Source: Allomeiothermus silvanus DSM 9946 (GTDB lineage Bacteria; Deinococcota; Deinococci; Deinococcales; Thermaceae). Taken from it: a stretch of 64,000 nt of DNA. This document shows, piece after piece, positions 45,871 to 54,224 of this stretch. The DNA is taken from the NCBI RefSeq assembly GCF_000092125.1, contig NC_014212.1, positions 578,001 to 642,000 on the forward strand, given 5' to 3'. Under the pieces are notes generated by a model that was given only the letters and a program-made list of their open reading frames with translations, was not told the origin of the DNA and did not search any database. Position numbers and translations under genes: made by a program. Positions within the stretch are counted from its first letter, which is position 1. Each line of letters starts with the position of its first letter.

Positions 45871-47745
45871 GTGCGAAACTTGGCGCGTTCCTGGCTTTTT
45901 CTTGTGAGCTTGGTGCTGCTGGGGCTTATGGCCTTGGCCCCTTGGGTGGTTCCCAAGCGGGAGTTTGGCGGGGTGGGGTATCTGCTCACCCCCTTCGGCG
46001 CGGTCAATCCACAAAACCTCGAGCTTCCCGCCACGCTGGGGCTGGGGTGGGTAGGTGCCGCTTTTTGGGTCTGGGTAGGGCTGATGCTGGCGGCCTCGCT
46101 CGCCTTCTTACTGCTCGACCCCCGCTCGCGCTCGAGGACCCTCTATGCCCTAGGTGCTTTGGGGGTGGGGCTCTTTGCGCTTGAAGCGGTGCTCTTTTAC
46201 CAGGCGGTGAACGCAGCCAACGAGGCAGCCCTGGCCGGAGGAGCCCCGCGGGCGCCCCTGCGCCGCTTCACCCTCTCGCTGGGGGCCTACCTGGGCTTTT
46301 TCTACGCGGTGGCCCTGCTCCTCTTGGCCCGTTTGCAACTCCCCGGCGGGAAGGCCTTCCTGGTGCGCTACCGGGGGGCAGTGGTGCCGGTGGTCTCGCT
46401 GGTGCTTTCGGTGTTGGTGGGGGCTTTGCTGATCTTGGTGCTGGGTCGGGTTCCGGGGGTGGAGGGCCTGAGCCTGTCCCTTAGGGAATGGATCGCTCTG
46501 AAGCTGGACCTGATCACCTTTTCCTTTCAGCTGCTTTTCTCCCCGATCTACACCCTTTCCGGCTGGTTCAATAGCCTTCAGCAGACTACCCCGCTGATCT
46601 TCGCCGGTCTGGCGGTGGCCTTTGCCTTCCGCGCTGGCCTTTTTAACATCGGCGGCCCTGGGCAGATCACTTTGGGGGCCATCTTCGTGATGATTGTGGG
46701 AGTCTTCATGCCCGGGCCGGGCTGGATCGTGCTGCCCCTCAGCATCTTGGCAGCGGCCCTGGGCGGGGCCTTGTGGGGTGGGCTGGCAGGGTGGCTCAAG
46801 GCCCGCTTCGGAGCCAACGAGGTAGTCAATACCATCATGCTCAATTACATCGCGGCCTCGGTGTTGCTGTTTTTCCTGGCTTCCAACCAGCAACGCTTCT
46901 TCAACTACACGTTTTACCTGCCCTTCAAGGCCCAAGGCTTTGAGGCCAAGAGCCTCGAGCTACGCCCCGAGGCCCAACTTCCCCTGATGATCAACCTGCT
47001 AGCCCCTGGGGGGGAATTCTCCTGGGCCCTTCCGATGGCTCTGGTAGCGGGTCTGGTAGTCTTTTTCTTTCTACGGCGGGCCGATTTGGGTCGCCGTCTG
47101 CTCCTTACTGGGGGGGCAGCCATCCTTGGATACGCTGTGGGCGGCCTAATTCCTGGTCCTGCCGTCGCTGGCAACGTCATGCGTGATCTGGCAGCTTCCA
47201 AGCTTAATGGCTCGTTTTTGCTGGCGGTGGGGGTGCTGATCCTGGTGCACTACTACCTGCTGCGCACCGTAGGGGGCTACGAAATGCGGGCGGCGGGGCT
47301 CGCCCCTAAGGCGGCTGAGTACGCCGGGATCAATCTGGGCCGTAAGATCGTACTGGCCATGCTGATCAGCGGCGCTCTAGCGGGGCTGGCCGCGACCCAC
47401 TACGTGCAGGGTGGGGTGATGGATGAGTACCGGCTCAAGCAGTCTATCCCCGTGGGGGTCGGCTTTGACGGGATTGCGGTGGCCTTGATGGGGCAGAACA
47501 CCTCGCTGGGGGTGGCCCTAGCTGGATTCTTGTTCGGGGTGCTCCGCACCGGCGGACTGGACCTGAGCCAGCAACTCGGCATCAGCCGCGAGCTGGTGAC
47601 GGTGATCATCTCGCTGGTAGTGCTGGCCATCGCCTTAGGCGGTCTGTTGCCGCGCTACTTCACCGATCCGCTGAAGGCGGCTCAGGTCGAGACCGAGGCC
47701 AAGGATGAGGAAGAAGCCCTCACCAAGACGCAGCGTGCGAGTTGA
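45871..47745 (+). CDS. ABC transporter permease, nucleoside/simple-sugar type (long form)
   Basis: A 624-residue membrane protein starting with GTG. The N-terminal about 200 residues add four or more membrane helices to the standard permease core, which begins near TPLIFAGLAVAFAFRAGLFNIGGPGQITLGA (about residue 240), the hallmark of the BPD_transp_2 permeases of nucleoside (BmpA/NupP) and simple-sugar systems. A large periplasmic insertion is suggested around 350-400. The acidic C-terminal tail (VETEAKDEEEALTK) faces the cytoplasm. The next gene, 13 bases on, is the partner permease. No ATPase or binding protein is present here. Confidence 0.88.
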   Translation: MRNLARSWLFLVSLVLLGLMALAPWVVPKREFGGVGYLLTPFGAVNPQNLELPATLGLGWVGAAFWVWVGLMLAASLAFLLLDPRSRSRTLYALGALGVGLFALEAVLFYQAVNAANEAALAGGAPRAPLRRFTLSLGAYLGFFYAVALLLLARLQLPGGKAFLVRYRGAVVPVVSLVLSVLVGALLILVLGRVPGVEGLSLSLREWIALKLDLITFSFQLLFSPIYTLSGWFNSLQQTTPLIFAGLAVAFAFRAGLFNIGGPGQITLGAIFVMIVGVFMPGPGWIVLPLSILAAALGGALWGGLAGWLKARFGANEVVNTIMLNYIAASVLLFFLASNQQRFFNYTFYLPFKAQGFEAKSLELRPEAQLPLMINLLAPGGEFSWALPMALVAGLVVFFFLRRADLGRRLLLTGGAAILGYAVGGLIPGPAVAGNVMRDLAASKLNGSFLLAVGVLILVHYYLLRTVGGYEMRAAGLAPKAAEYAGINLGRKIVLAMLISGALAGLAATHYVQGGVMDEYRLKQSIPVGVGFDGIAVALMGQNTSLGVALAGFLFGVLRTGGLDLSQQLGISRELVTVIISLVVLAIALGGLLPRYFTDPLKAAQVETEAKDEEEALTKTQRAS

Positions 47746-47758
47746 GGGGAGGTGGCGA

Positions 47759-48688
47759 ATGAACGAGATTTTTACCTTGGCTTTGCTGTTTTCCACCCTA
47801 CGCCAGACCACGCCGATCCTGCTCACCGCGCTGGGCGGACTATTCTCTGAACGAAGCGGGGTAGTTAACATCGGCCTCGAGGGGATGATGCTCTTCGGGG
47901 CGTTGGCCGCGGCGGTGGTCACCCAGCGGCTCGAGGTTCCTTTCCTGGTCTCCGACCCTAACGCCCAAGTCTGGTGGGTGCCCTGGGTGGGCCTGCTGGC
48001 CGGGGCGGTGGTGGGGGGCTTGGTGGCGTTGGTGCACGCCATCGCCTCGATCAAGTACAAGGCTGACCAGATCATCAGCGGCACCGCCATCAACCTGCTG
48101 GCGTTGGGGGCTCCCAGTTTGGTGCTCGAGTACTACTACGACAACTCCACCAGCTCGCAGGAGGTGGTCAACCGCCTTCCCTTGATCCCGGTGGGTTCGG
48201 AGAATCTCTCCCCACTGGTCTTCCTGGCATTTTTGCTGGTTCCGGTTATCTGGTGGGTGCTGTTCAAGACTCCCTGGGGGTTACGGCTGCGGGCGGTAGG
48301 AGAACACCCCGAGGCCGCCGAGACCATGGGGGTAAACGTAATCCGTACCCGCTACATCGCAGTGGTCATATCCGGCCTCCTGGCGGGTATCGCAGGGGCC
48401 TATCTCTCGATTGGCTTCCTCAACCAGTTCGTCAAGGGGATGAGCGCTGGGCTAGGGTTTATCGCCCTGGCCGCGCTGATCGTAGGTAAGTGGCACCCTA
48501 TCGGCATTTTAGGCTCCACCTTGCTCTTCGGTTTTGCCTCGGCCCTCTCGATCCAGCTCACCGGGCGCAATATCCTGCCGGTGCCGGTGGTGCAGGCGAT
48601 TCCCTTTATCCTCACCATGCTGGTGCTGGTGGGGTTCATCGGGCGAAGCCGGCCTCCGGCGGCGGTGGGGAAGCCCTACGACAAATAG
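47759..48688 (+). CDS. ABC transporter permease, nucleoside type (NupQ-like)
   Basis: A 309-residue membrane protein of the BPD_transp_2 family with about eight to nine helices. TPILLTALGGLFSERSGVVNIGLEGMMLFGA (residues about 17-47) is the typical start of the shorter permease in nucleoside ABC systems, and PWGLRLRAVGEHPEAAETMGVNV is the cytoplasmic coupling loop. The ATG at 47759 has a GGGGAGGTGG ribosome site. With the preceding permease it would form a heterodimeric channel for purine nucleosides or similar solutes. The binding lipoprotein and ATPase must be encoded elsewhere. Confidence 0.9.
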   Translation: MNEIFTLALLFSTLRQTTPILLTALGGLFSERSGVVNIGLEGMMLFGALAAAVVTQRLEVPFLVSDPNAQVWWVPWVGLLAGAVVGGLVALVHAIASIKYKADQIISGTAINLLALGAPSLVLEYYYDNSTSSQEVVNRLPLIPVGSENLSPLVFLAFLLVPVIWWVLFKTPWGLRLRAVGEHPEAAETMGVNVIRTRYIAVVISGLLAGIAGAYLSIGFLNQFVKGMSAGLGFIALAALIVGKWHPIGILGSTLLFGFASALSIQLTGRNILPVPVVQAIPFILTMLVLVGFIGRSRPPAAVGKPYDK

Positions 48689-48703
48689 GTTTCTCCTGTC
48701 CCG

Positions 48704-48757
48704 TTTCCCACGAATCCTCGGCGAAGCGGGGTTTGCTGAGCCAAGTATTCGTGGGAA
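48704..48757. repeat. Hairpin element A (TTCCCACGAAT ends)
   Basis: TTCCCACGAAT (48705-48715) is perfectly inverted at 48747-48757. The loop contains AGCGGGGTTTGCTG (48725-48738). A related element at 61905-61982 shares the right arm but has this core as its exact reverse complement. It lies just after the permease operon. Confidence 0.75.
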
Positions 48758-48800
48758 CCACTCTGGGTGAAGCTTGATCAGCTGCAACGTGCGGGATTTG

Positions 48801-49400
48801 CTATGGCGCTGGGGTACGGGTGACCTCGAGGTAGGCTACCACCTGCCCTAACACCGAAAGCCCCACGAACGCCACCAAAACCGCCAGGCCCAGGACGTCG
48901 GGAGCGGGGCCGGTGGGAAAATAGCTGCCCAGGATAGCCAAAAGCACCAAGGCTACATGCCCCGAAGGCCCGTGGTCGCGCACCAAATGCCAGCTCTCGC
49001 GCAGCGCATCCCACCAGTGCAGCTTTGTATCGGCAATGAGGGTGAAGGTGTAAAACCAAAACAGCGCCACCACCACCTGGTAGAAGAAAGCTGCAATCTG
49101 GTCGGAGATATTGTCACGTATGGGCAAAGCCAAAGTAGGGGCCACGAACAAGCCCAAAAACAATACTCCGGCCACCCAGGTGTTCCAGCGGAACTCGCTC
49201 CACTGAGCCTGGGGTTCCCATACCCCGTCGCGAGCCAGCCGCAACAACACCTTGGCTAACCCGGCTTGCATGGGGCCGAAGAGCAGCCCCAGGCTGAGCA
49301 GGCTCAGTAGCAAGGCGAGCGCGCTGCACCCTAGGATGCCCAGCGGCTGCTGCCGCAGCAAGACGAGCATGCGCACGAGGACTCGAGGGGCACTCAGCAT
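48801..49400 (-). CDS. Integral membrane protein of unknown function
   Basis: A 199-residue protein with about five membrane segments (near residues 20-45, 73-92, 105-125, 145-162 and 168-188). PLGILGCSALALLLSLLSLGLLFGPMQAGLAKVLLRLARDG resembles the start of the DUF975/membrane-glycerophosphodiesterase-like families, but I cannot assign it firmly. ATG 49400 lies only 23 bases from IS copy 3 (49423), which must have moved or replaced much of its upstream region. It is convergent with the ABC permease operon. Confidence 0.75.
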   Translation of the reverse strand: MLSAPRVLVRMLVLLRQQPLGILGCSALALLLSLLSLGLLFGPMQAGLAKVLLRLARDGVWEPQAQWSEFRWNTWVAGVLFLGLFVAPTLALPIRDNISDQIAAFFYQVVVALFWFYTFTLIADTKLHWWDALRESWHLVRDHGPSGHVALVLLAILGSYFPTGPAPDVLGLAVLVAFVGLSVLGQVVAYLEVTRTPAP

Positions 49401-49422
49401 CGGTGTTTCCAGGGTAACATGC

Positions 49423-50566
49423 CAGACTTGACCGATATACAGCCCTTGGGGTAGAGAAAGATCATGACTCTGCGCCAGGCGCTATCTCAGGTCCCGGACC
49501 CCCGGGCCCACAACCGGCGGTACCCCCTGTGGGGCCTTCTGGCCCTCATCCTGGTGGCCTTCCTGAGCCGCGTGGACTCCCTGCGCGGCGTGGAACGCTT
49601 TGCCCGCGCCAACCCCCACCTCTTGCCCCACCTGGGCCTGCGCAAGGCCCCAGGCCACACCGCCATCACCCTTCTCCTTCACCGCCTGGATCCTGAGAAG
49701 CTCCAGGCGGCCCTTGGCCAGGTCTTCCCCGAAGCCGACCTTGGGGAGGTCCTGGTGGTGGACGGGAAGCACCTGCGGGGAAGCGGCAAGGGGAAAAGCC
49801 CCCAGGTCAAGCTGGTGGAGGTCCTGGCCCTGCACCTCCATACCACCCTGGCCCAGGCCCGGGCGGAAGGGAGGGAGGAGAAGGCCTTCCTGGAGCTTCT
49901 GGACCGTTTGGAGGCGAGGGAGCTGGAGGGCAAGGTGGTGGTGGGGGACGCGGGGTACCTGTACCCTGAGGTGGCGGCCCGGGTGCGGAAAAAAGGGGGG
50001 ACTATCTCTTGGTCCTGAAGGGGAACCAGGAGGAGCTTTTGTCCTGGGCCCTGGAGGTGTTCAAGGGGATGGCGGGAAGGCGTCTTCCCGGGGAGACGGA
50101 GGCGACCTGGAGTGGGGTGCGGGACGGGGAGGTGTGGACCTACCGGGTTTGGGCTTCCCCCTACCTGCCGGAAGAGGTGCGGGCCTTCCCTGGGGCCAGG
50201 CAGGTGGTGCGGCTTTGGCGGGAGGTGAGGCACAAGGGGACGGGGGAGGTGCGGCGGACGGTGAGCTACGCCCTCACCAGCCTGGGGCCGGAGGTAGCGG
50301 ACGCAAAGCGGCTGGGGAGCCTGTTGCTTTCCCGATGGGAGGTGGAGAACCGATCGTTTTGGGTGCGGGACGTGTGCTTTGGGGAGGATGCCTGTCAGGT
50401 GCGGGGGGTGGGGGCGTGGGTGCTAGCGGTGCTGCGGGCCTTCCTGGTCTCCATGCTTCACCGAGAGGGGGTGAGGGAGAAGAAGGCAGCCCTAGAAATC
50501 TTCTCCTTCAACCCCCTCTCCGCCCTGCGCTTCCTGGGGCTCTATGCGGCATAGCGGTCAAGTCTG
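49423..50566 (+). mobile_element. ISAs1-family insertion sequence, copy 3
   Basis: The third 1144-bp copy, in the same orientation as copy 1, with a 9-bp target duplication GTAACATGC at 49414-49422 and 50567-50575. It splits the divergent promoter region between the membrane-protein gene and the cytochrome P450 gene. Confidence 0.97.
49464..50554 (+). CDS. ISAs1-family transposase, -1 frameshift product (copy 3)
   Basis: The frames 49464-50018 and 50009-50554 are joined by a -1 step at A6G6 (49989-50000), as in copies 1 and 2, giving about 363 residues. The two partial proteins are identical in sequence to those of the other copies. Preservation of the frame break in three otherwise identical copies supports a functional slippage mechanism. 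Confidence 0.88.
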
Positions 50567-50610
50567 GTAACATGCCCCATCCGGTACCCTAGCGATACAC
50601 TACGGCTAAC

Positions 50611-51843
50611 ATGGACTCTTTGCCCGAGATACACTTGAACCTCAACGACCCTGACTTCGTCTACGATCCCTACCCCCGGCTTGCCGAGCTGCGCGAGGCT
50701 ACTCCGGCTTTCTACGACCCGGTGTGGAACAAAGTGTTCTTCACCCGCTACGAGGATATCGCCGGGCTGCTGCGCGACAAGCGCCTGGGCCGCTCGATTT
50801 TGCACGTGCTTTCGCGGGACGAACTGGGCTGGCCTCCACCTAACCCGCTCACCCGTGACTTCGACCACTTCCAGGAAAACCATATCCTCGACAACGAGCC
50901 ACCCAAGCACACCCGGCTCAAGGGGCTATTTTTGAAAGCGTTCACCCCGGCCCGGGTAGAGGGGTTGCGCGGCAAGATCCAGAGCATCGTGAACGCTTTG
51001 CTCGACCGGGCCGAGGACCGTGGCCGCATGGACTTGCTCCACGATTATGCCGAGCCCTTGCCAGTCGCGGTAATTGCCGAGCTACTGGGGGTTCCGGAGG
51101 AGGATCGCCACCTGCTGCGCCCCTGGTCGGCCAAGATCGTCAAGCTTTACGAACTCGGCTACACGGACGAACAAGCTCGAGAAGCCAACCAGGCGGTGGT
51201 GGAGTTTTCCCGCTACATCCAGGCGCTGGCTGAGGATCGCCGCAAGCACCCCCGGGATGACCTCATTTCCGCCCTGGTGCAAGCCGAGGAGGCGGGGGAT
51301 AAGCTCACCGAGGACGAACTGGTGGCTAACTGCATCCTGCTCCTCAACGCTGGGCACGAGGCCACCGTCAACAGCACCACCGCGGGCGTGCTGGCCTTAC
51401 AGCGCCACCCCGAGCAGAAAAAGCTGGCGGTGGAAGCCGCTAAAGCCGGCCATGGCGAGTTTTTCAAGGGGGCGGTGGAAGAACTGCTCCGCTACGATAC
51501 GCCCCTGCCGATGTTCGAGCGCTGGGTGCTCTACGACCTCGAGTGGAAGGGTATACCCCTCCGGCGGGGCCAGGAGATAGCCCTGCTCTATGCCTCCGGC
51601 AACCGCGACCCGCGCAAATTTTCCCACCCCGACACCCTCGACCTGACCCGCGCCGATAACCCGCACCTTACGTTTGGGTTGGGCATCCACTACTGTATCG
51701 GGGCGCCGCTGGCCCGGCTCGAGCTACAAACCTCTTTCCAGACCTTGCTCCGACGCCTGCCGAACCTTGCGGTCGTGGAGCCGGTGGAGTATACCGGGGG
51801 TTTCGTGATCCGCGGGCACAAGGCCATGCCGGTCGAGTTTTAG
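50611..51843 (+). CDS. Cytochrome P450
   Basis: A 410-residue soluble bacterial P450. The heme loop FGLGIHYCIGAPLARLE (Cys about residue 357), the I-helix NAGHEATVNST with the acid/Thr pair for oxygen activation, the K-helix E-x2-R in VEELLRYDTP, and the N-terminal FVYDPYPRLAELREATP are all present. No membrane anchor is seen, so it uses a ferredoxin-type redox partner. The substrate is unknown. The promoter now lies next to IS copy 3; a TACACT box at 50596-50601 lies nine bases before the ATG, with a poor -35 supplied by the junction. Confidence 0.94.
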   Translation: MDSLPEIHLNLNDPDFVYDPYPRLAELREATPAFYDPVWNKVFFTRYEDIAGLLRDKRLGRSILHVLSRDELGWPPPNPLTRDFDHFQENHILDNEPPKHTRLKGLFLKAFTPARVEGLRGKIQSIVNALLDRAEDRGRMDLLHDYAEPLPVAVIAELLGVPEEDRHLLRPWSAKIVKLYELGYTDEQAREANQAVVEFSRYIQALAEDRRKHPRDDLISALVQAEEAGDKLTEDELVANCILLLNAGHEATVNSTTAGVLALQRHPEQKKLAVEAAKAGHGEFFKGAVEELLRYDTPLPMFERWVLYDLEWKGIPLRRGQEIALLYASGNRDPRKFSHPDTLDLTRADNPHLTFGLGIHYCIGAPLARLELQTSFQTLLRRLPNLAVVEPVEYTGGFVIRGHKAMPVEF

Positions 51844-51923
51844 CGCCATCCGACCTGCAGCGAGGGCACCTCGGCAGATAGAGGATGCCGTAGCCAGGGA
51901 TTCATGGAACTACGCACATACTA

Positions 51924-51953
51924 TTGACAACATATATATGTTTTACATAGCAT
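51924..51953 (+). promoter_or_regulatory. Promoter with palindromic operator before the GGDEF gene
   Basis: TTGACA (51924-51929) and TAGCAT (51948-51953) are 18 bases apart. The spacer starts with the perfect palindrome ACATATATATGT (51930-51941), and a similar ATATA-rich block follows at 51952-51960. The AT-rich site is striking in this GC-rich DNA and fits binding by a ribbon-helix-helix protein, such as the C-terminal segment of the gene product itself. Confidence 0.65.
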
Positions 51954-51982
51954 ATATACGCAAAAGATCATAGGAGGAACGT

Positions 51983-52603
51983 ATGGTGAACACCGAGGCC
52001 AGTGCCGTCGTCAGCCGGGATACTTTTATGCAGACCGTCCTTGGGTGGGGTGAAGAGCGCTCCTTGACGGTTGCCATAGCCGACATTGACGAGTTCATGC
52101 CGGTCAACCAGAACTACGGGCACGAGACCGGGGACAAGGTGATCGCGTTGGTCCAGAAGACCCTTGAGGCAAGCTTGCCCACGGGCTGCTTGGTCACCCG
52201 CTGGGGTGGGGACGAGTTTGCGGCAGCGCTGCCGGGGTTCAGTCCCGAGGAGGCATTGATTGTGCTCGAGGAGATCCGCCAGCACCTCGCCAAAAAGCAC
52301 GACTTGGGCCTGGTTTCTTTGCCCATTCGGCTCTCCATCGGCATCGCCAGCCTGCCTCAGCACGTCTCCGACCCCTCACAACTGCTCCAGGCCGCCGACG
52401 AGGCCTTGCTACGGGCTAAGCGCGAGGGGCGGGGCCGGGCGAGCATTTATGTGGAGGACAAGATGGTACTGAAGTCCAACTACTATCCCAAAGCCCAACT
52501 GGCCCGTCTCTCCACCCTCTCCGAGCGGCTGGGCAAGACCGAAGCGGCTCTCCTGCGCGAGGCGTTGGCCGACCTGCTGGACAAGTACCGGGACAGCCTA
52601 TGA
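51983..52603 (+). CDS. GGDEF-domain protein with C-terminal ribbon-helix-helix-like segment
   Basis: A 206-residue protein. Residues about 25-155 are a GGDEF domain: IADIDEFMPVNQNYGHETGD (metal and guanine site, partly variant) and RWGGDEFAAALPG. The GGDEF signature itself is intact, so diguanylate cyclase activity is possible; no clear RxxD I-site is visible. Residues about 160-206 (YYPKAQLARLSTLSERLGKTEAALLREALADLLDKY in two parts) match the strand-helix-helix pattern of CopG/Arc-type DNA-binding proteins. No signal peptide or sensor domain is present. The combination suggests a soluble c-di-GMP-linked DNA-binding protein. It has a TAGGAGGA ribosome site. Confidence 0.8.
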   Translation: MVNTEASAVVSRDTFMQTVLGWGEERSLTVAIADIDEFMPVNQNYGHETGDKVIALVQKTLEASLPTGCLVTRWGGDEFAAALPGFSPEEALIVLEEIRQHLAKKHDLGLVSLPIRLSIGIASLPQHVSDPSQLLQAADEALLRAKREGRGRASIYVEDKMVLKSNYYPKAQLARLSTLSERLGKTEAALLREALADLLDKYRDSL

Positions 52604-52680
52604 CCGGCGACCTCCCACCAAGGCCCTAAGCGAAATCGGGCGGCTTAGTGCCGGAAACCTTGGAGGAAGGAAGGTGTTGG

Positions 52681-53442
52681 GTGGTTTGGAATCCTGAGCA
52701 GTACGAAAAGTTTAAATCCGAACGCACCGCCCCGTTTGATGACCTCTTAAAGCTTGTGAAGGTCAAACCCGGTGTACGGGCTATAGATTTGGGCTGTGGA
52801 ACCGGCGAACTCACCCGGAAACTAGCCGATACCCTGCCGGATAGCGAGGTGACCGGTTTGGATAGTTCGGCGTCCATGCTGGCCCGAAGCGGGCTACACG
52901 TTCGCCCGGGCTTGCGCTTCATACAAGGAGATATTGCAGAGCTTAAGGGCAGCTATGACCTCATCTTCTCCAACGCGGCCTTGCAATGGCTCCCTGATCA
53001 CTGGAGGCTTTTCCCCAAACTCTGGCGGCACCTGAATCCGGGAGGACAGCTCGTCGTGCAGATGCCCGCCAACCACGACCACCCCTCGCACCGGCTGGCC
53101 CGTGAACTGGCCGAATCCGTCGAGTTCGCGGCCTATTTCCCCGAGGGTGGACGGCAGAGCCCGGTGCTACCCCCTGAAGCCTACGCCGAGATGCTCTTCG
53201 GGTTAGGAGGAGAAGACCTCACGGTGTTGCTCAAGGTCTACCCGCACATCCTGGCCGACGCTGAGGCTATGGTGGAGTGGGTCAAGGGAACCCTGCTCAC
53301 CGCCTACCTCGAGCCCCTCCCCCCGCCCGCGCAGGAAAGGTTCCTGGGGAGCTACCGCACTCGCCTGCGCGAACTCTTCCCGCAAAAACCGGTTTTCTAC
53401 GGCTTCAAACGCATTCTTTTTTCGGTGTCTAAACCCGGCTAA
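52681..53442 (+). CDS. Trans-aconitate methyltransferase-like SAM methyltransferase
   Basis: A 253-residue class I methyltransferase. [21 protein letters not shown] at the N-terminus and [18 protein letters not shown] (SAM loop), then [22 protein letters not shown] and [11 protein letters not shown], are the pattern of the Tam family. The frame is open from 52648, but the GTG at 52681 follows AAGGAAGG by six bases and starts just before the conserved WNPEQY, so it is preferred. The 3' end overlaps the convergent Nudix gene by four bases. The real acceptor is not known. Confidence 0.85.
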   Translation: MVWNPEQYEKFKSERTAPFDDLLKLVKVKPGVRAIDLGCGTGELTRKLADTLPDSEVTGLDSSASMLARSGLHVRPGLRFIQGDIAELKGSYDLIFSNAALQWLPDHWRLFPKLWRHLNPGGQLVVQMPANHDHPSHRLARELAESVEFAAYFPEGGRQSPVLPPEAYAEMLFGLGGEDLTVLLKVYPHILADAEAMVEWVKGTLLTAYLEPLPPPAQERFLGSYRTRLRELFPQKPVFYGFKRILFSVSKPG

Positions 53443-53900
53443 CGCCGGTCATTGACGATATGGGTCGGGGCGAGGGGCAAGCGGCGCAATCCTTGGATTA
53501 GAAAAGGCGGGCGGATGTCCATACCAGGGGTCTCCTGGAGGGCAAACCAGCGGAAGGTCAGCCGCCGGTGGCCCTCGAAGCCGTAAAATTCGAGGCTCGA
53601 GGGCTCGAGAGACACCGTCACCGCAAAATACAACTCGAGGCCATGGTACTCGCGCTCCCTCTCCCGGAAGAAGTTTTCTACTACCCAGATCAAACGCCCC
53701 ACCCTGACCTCGATGCCCAGCTCTTCCCGCATCTCCCGGACCAAGGCCTGCTCGGCGGGTTCGCCCGCCTCGACCCGGCCACCGGGTAGGGTCCAGAAGG
53801 GTTCTCCCGGGCCGTGGTGGAGCAAGATTTGCCCGTCCTTTATGACTACGGCGGCGACCCGGTGGATGAACCGGACGTTGCCGATATCGAAGGTGACCAT
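53439..53900 (-). CDS. Nudix hydrolase
   Basis: A 153-residue pyrophosphohydrolase with the full Nudix box [23 protein letters not shown] (residues about 40-62; GX5EX7REUXEEXGU pattern). [18 protein letters not shown] and LPGGRVE are also typical. The substrate, for example a nucleoside diphosphate derivative, cannot be read. It is the last gene of a five-gene minus-strand operon: its start ATG overlaps the preceding gene's stop at 53900. Confidence 0.92.
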   Translation of the reverse strand: MVTFDIGNVRFIHRVAAVVIKDGQILLHHGPGEPFWTLPGGRVEAGEPAEQALVREMREELGIEVRVGRLIWVVENFFREREREYHGLELYFAVTVSLEPSSLEFYGFEGHRRLTFRWFALQETPGMDIRPPFLIQGLRRLPLAPTHIVNDRR

Positions 53901-54214
53901 CAGGCCTCCCGAACCCGAGTATCCAGGCTCCGCCCGCCCAGGAACCCACCTCGCCAGGCCACCTCGAGCCCGCTCCCGTCCACGAAGCTGACCTTCAGGG
54001 TGCGTCGGTCGAACTCGAAGTTGAGGATGGCAGGCTCGAGGCGCTTGGCCATAGAGCCGGAGGCTTGCACAAAGCTGCCGAAGCGGTCTTTGCGAAAGTG
54101 CAGAATGGATCCGTCCTGAAGCACTAGGTGGGCTTCGGTGGCCTGCTTGTTCAGGCGGTAATCCTTAAGGTGGTTCGACAGCGCCCAGGCCTGATTGGGA
54201 TCTTGCGCGCCCAT
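53900..54214 (-). CDS. Small protein of unknown function in the holB-ricT operon
   Basis: A 104-residue protein I do not recognise. It has [49 protein letters not shown], looking like a mostly beta structure, and a conserved-looking C-terminus. Neither a signal sequence nor a metal-binding site is visible. It is packed between ricT (10-base gap) and the Nudix gene (one-base overlap) and so is very probably expressed with them. The protein could assist DNA or RNA metabolism, but this is only context. Confidence 0.75.
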   Translation of the reverse strand: MGAQDPNQAWALSNHLKDYRLNKQATEAHLVLQDGSILHFRKDRFGSFVQASGSMAKRLEPAILNFEFDRRTLKVSFVDGSGLEVAWRGGFLGGRSLDTRVREA

Positions 54215-54224
54215 AGGTAAAAGA

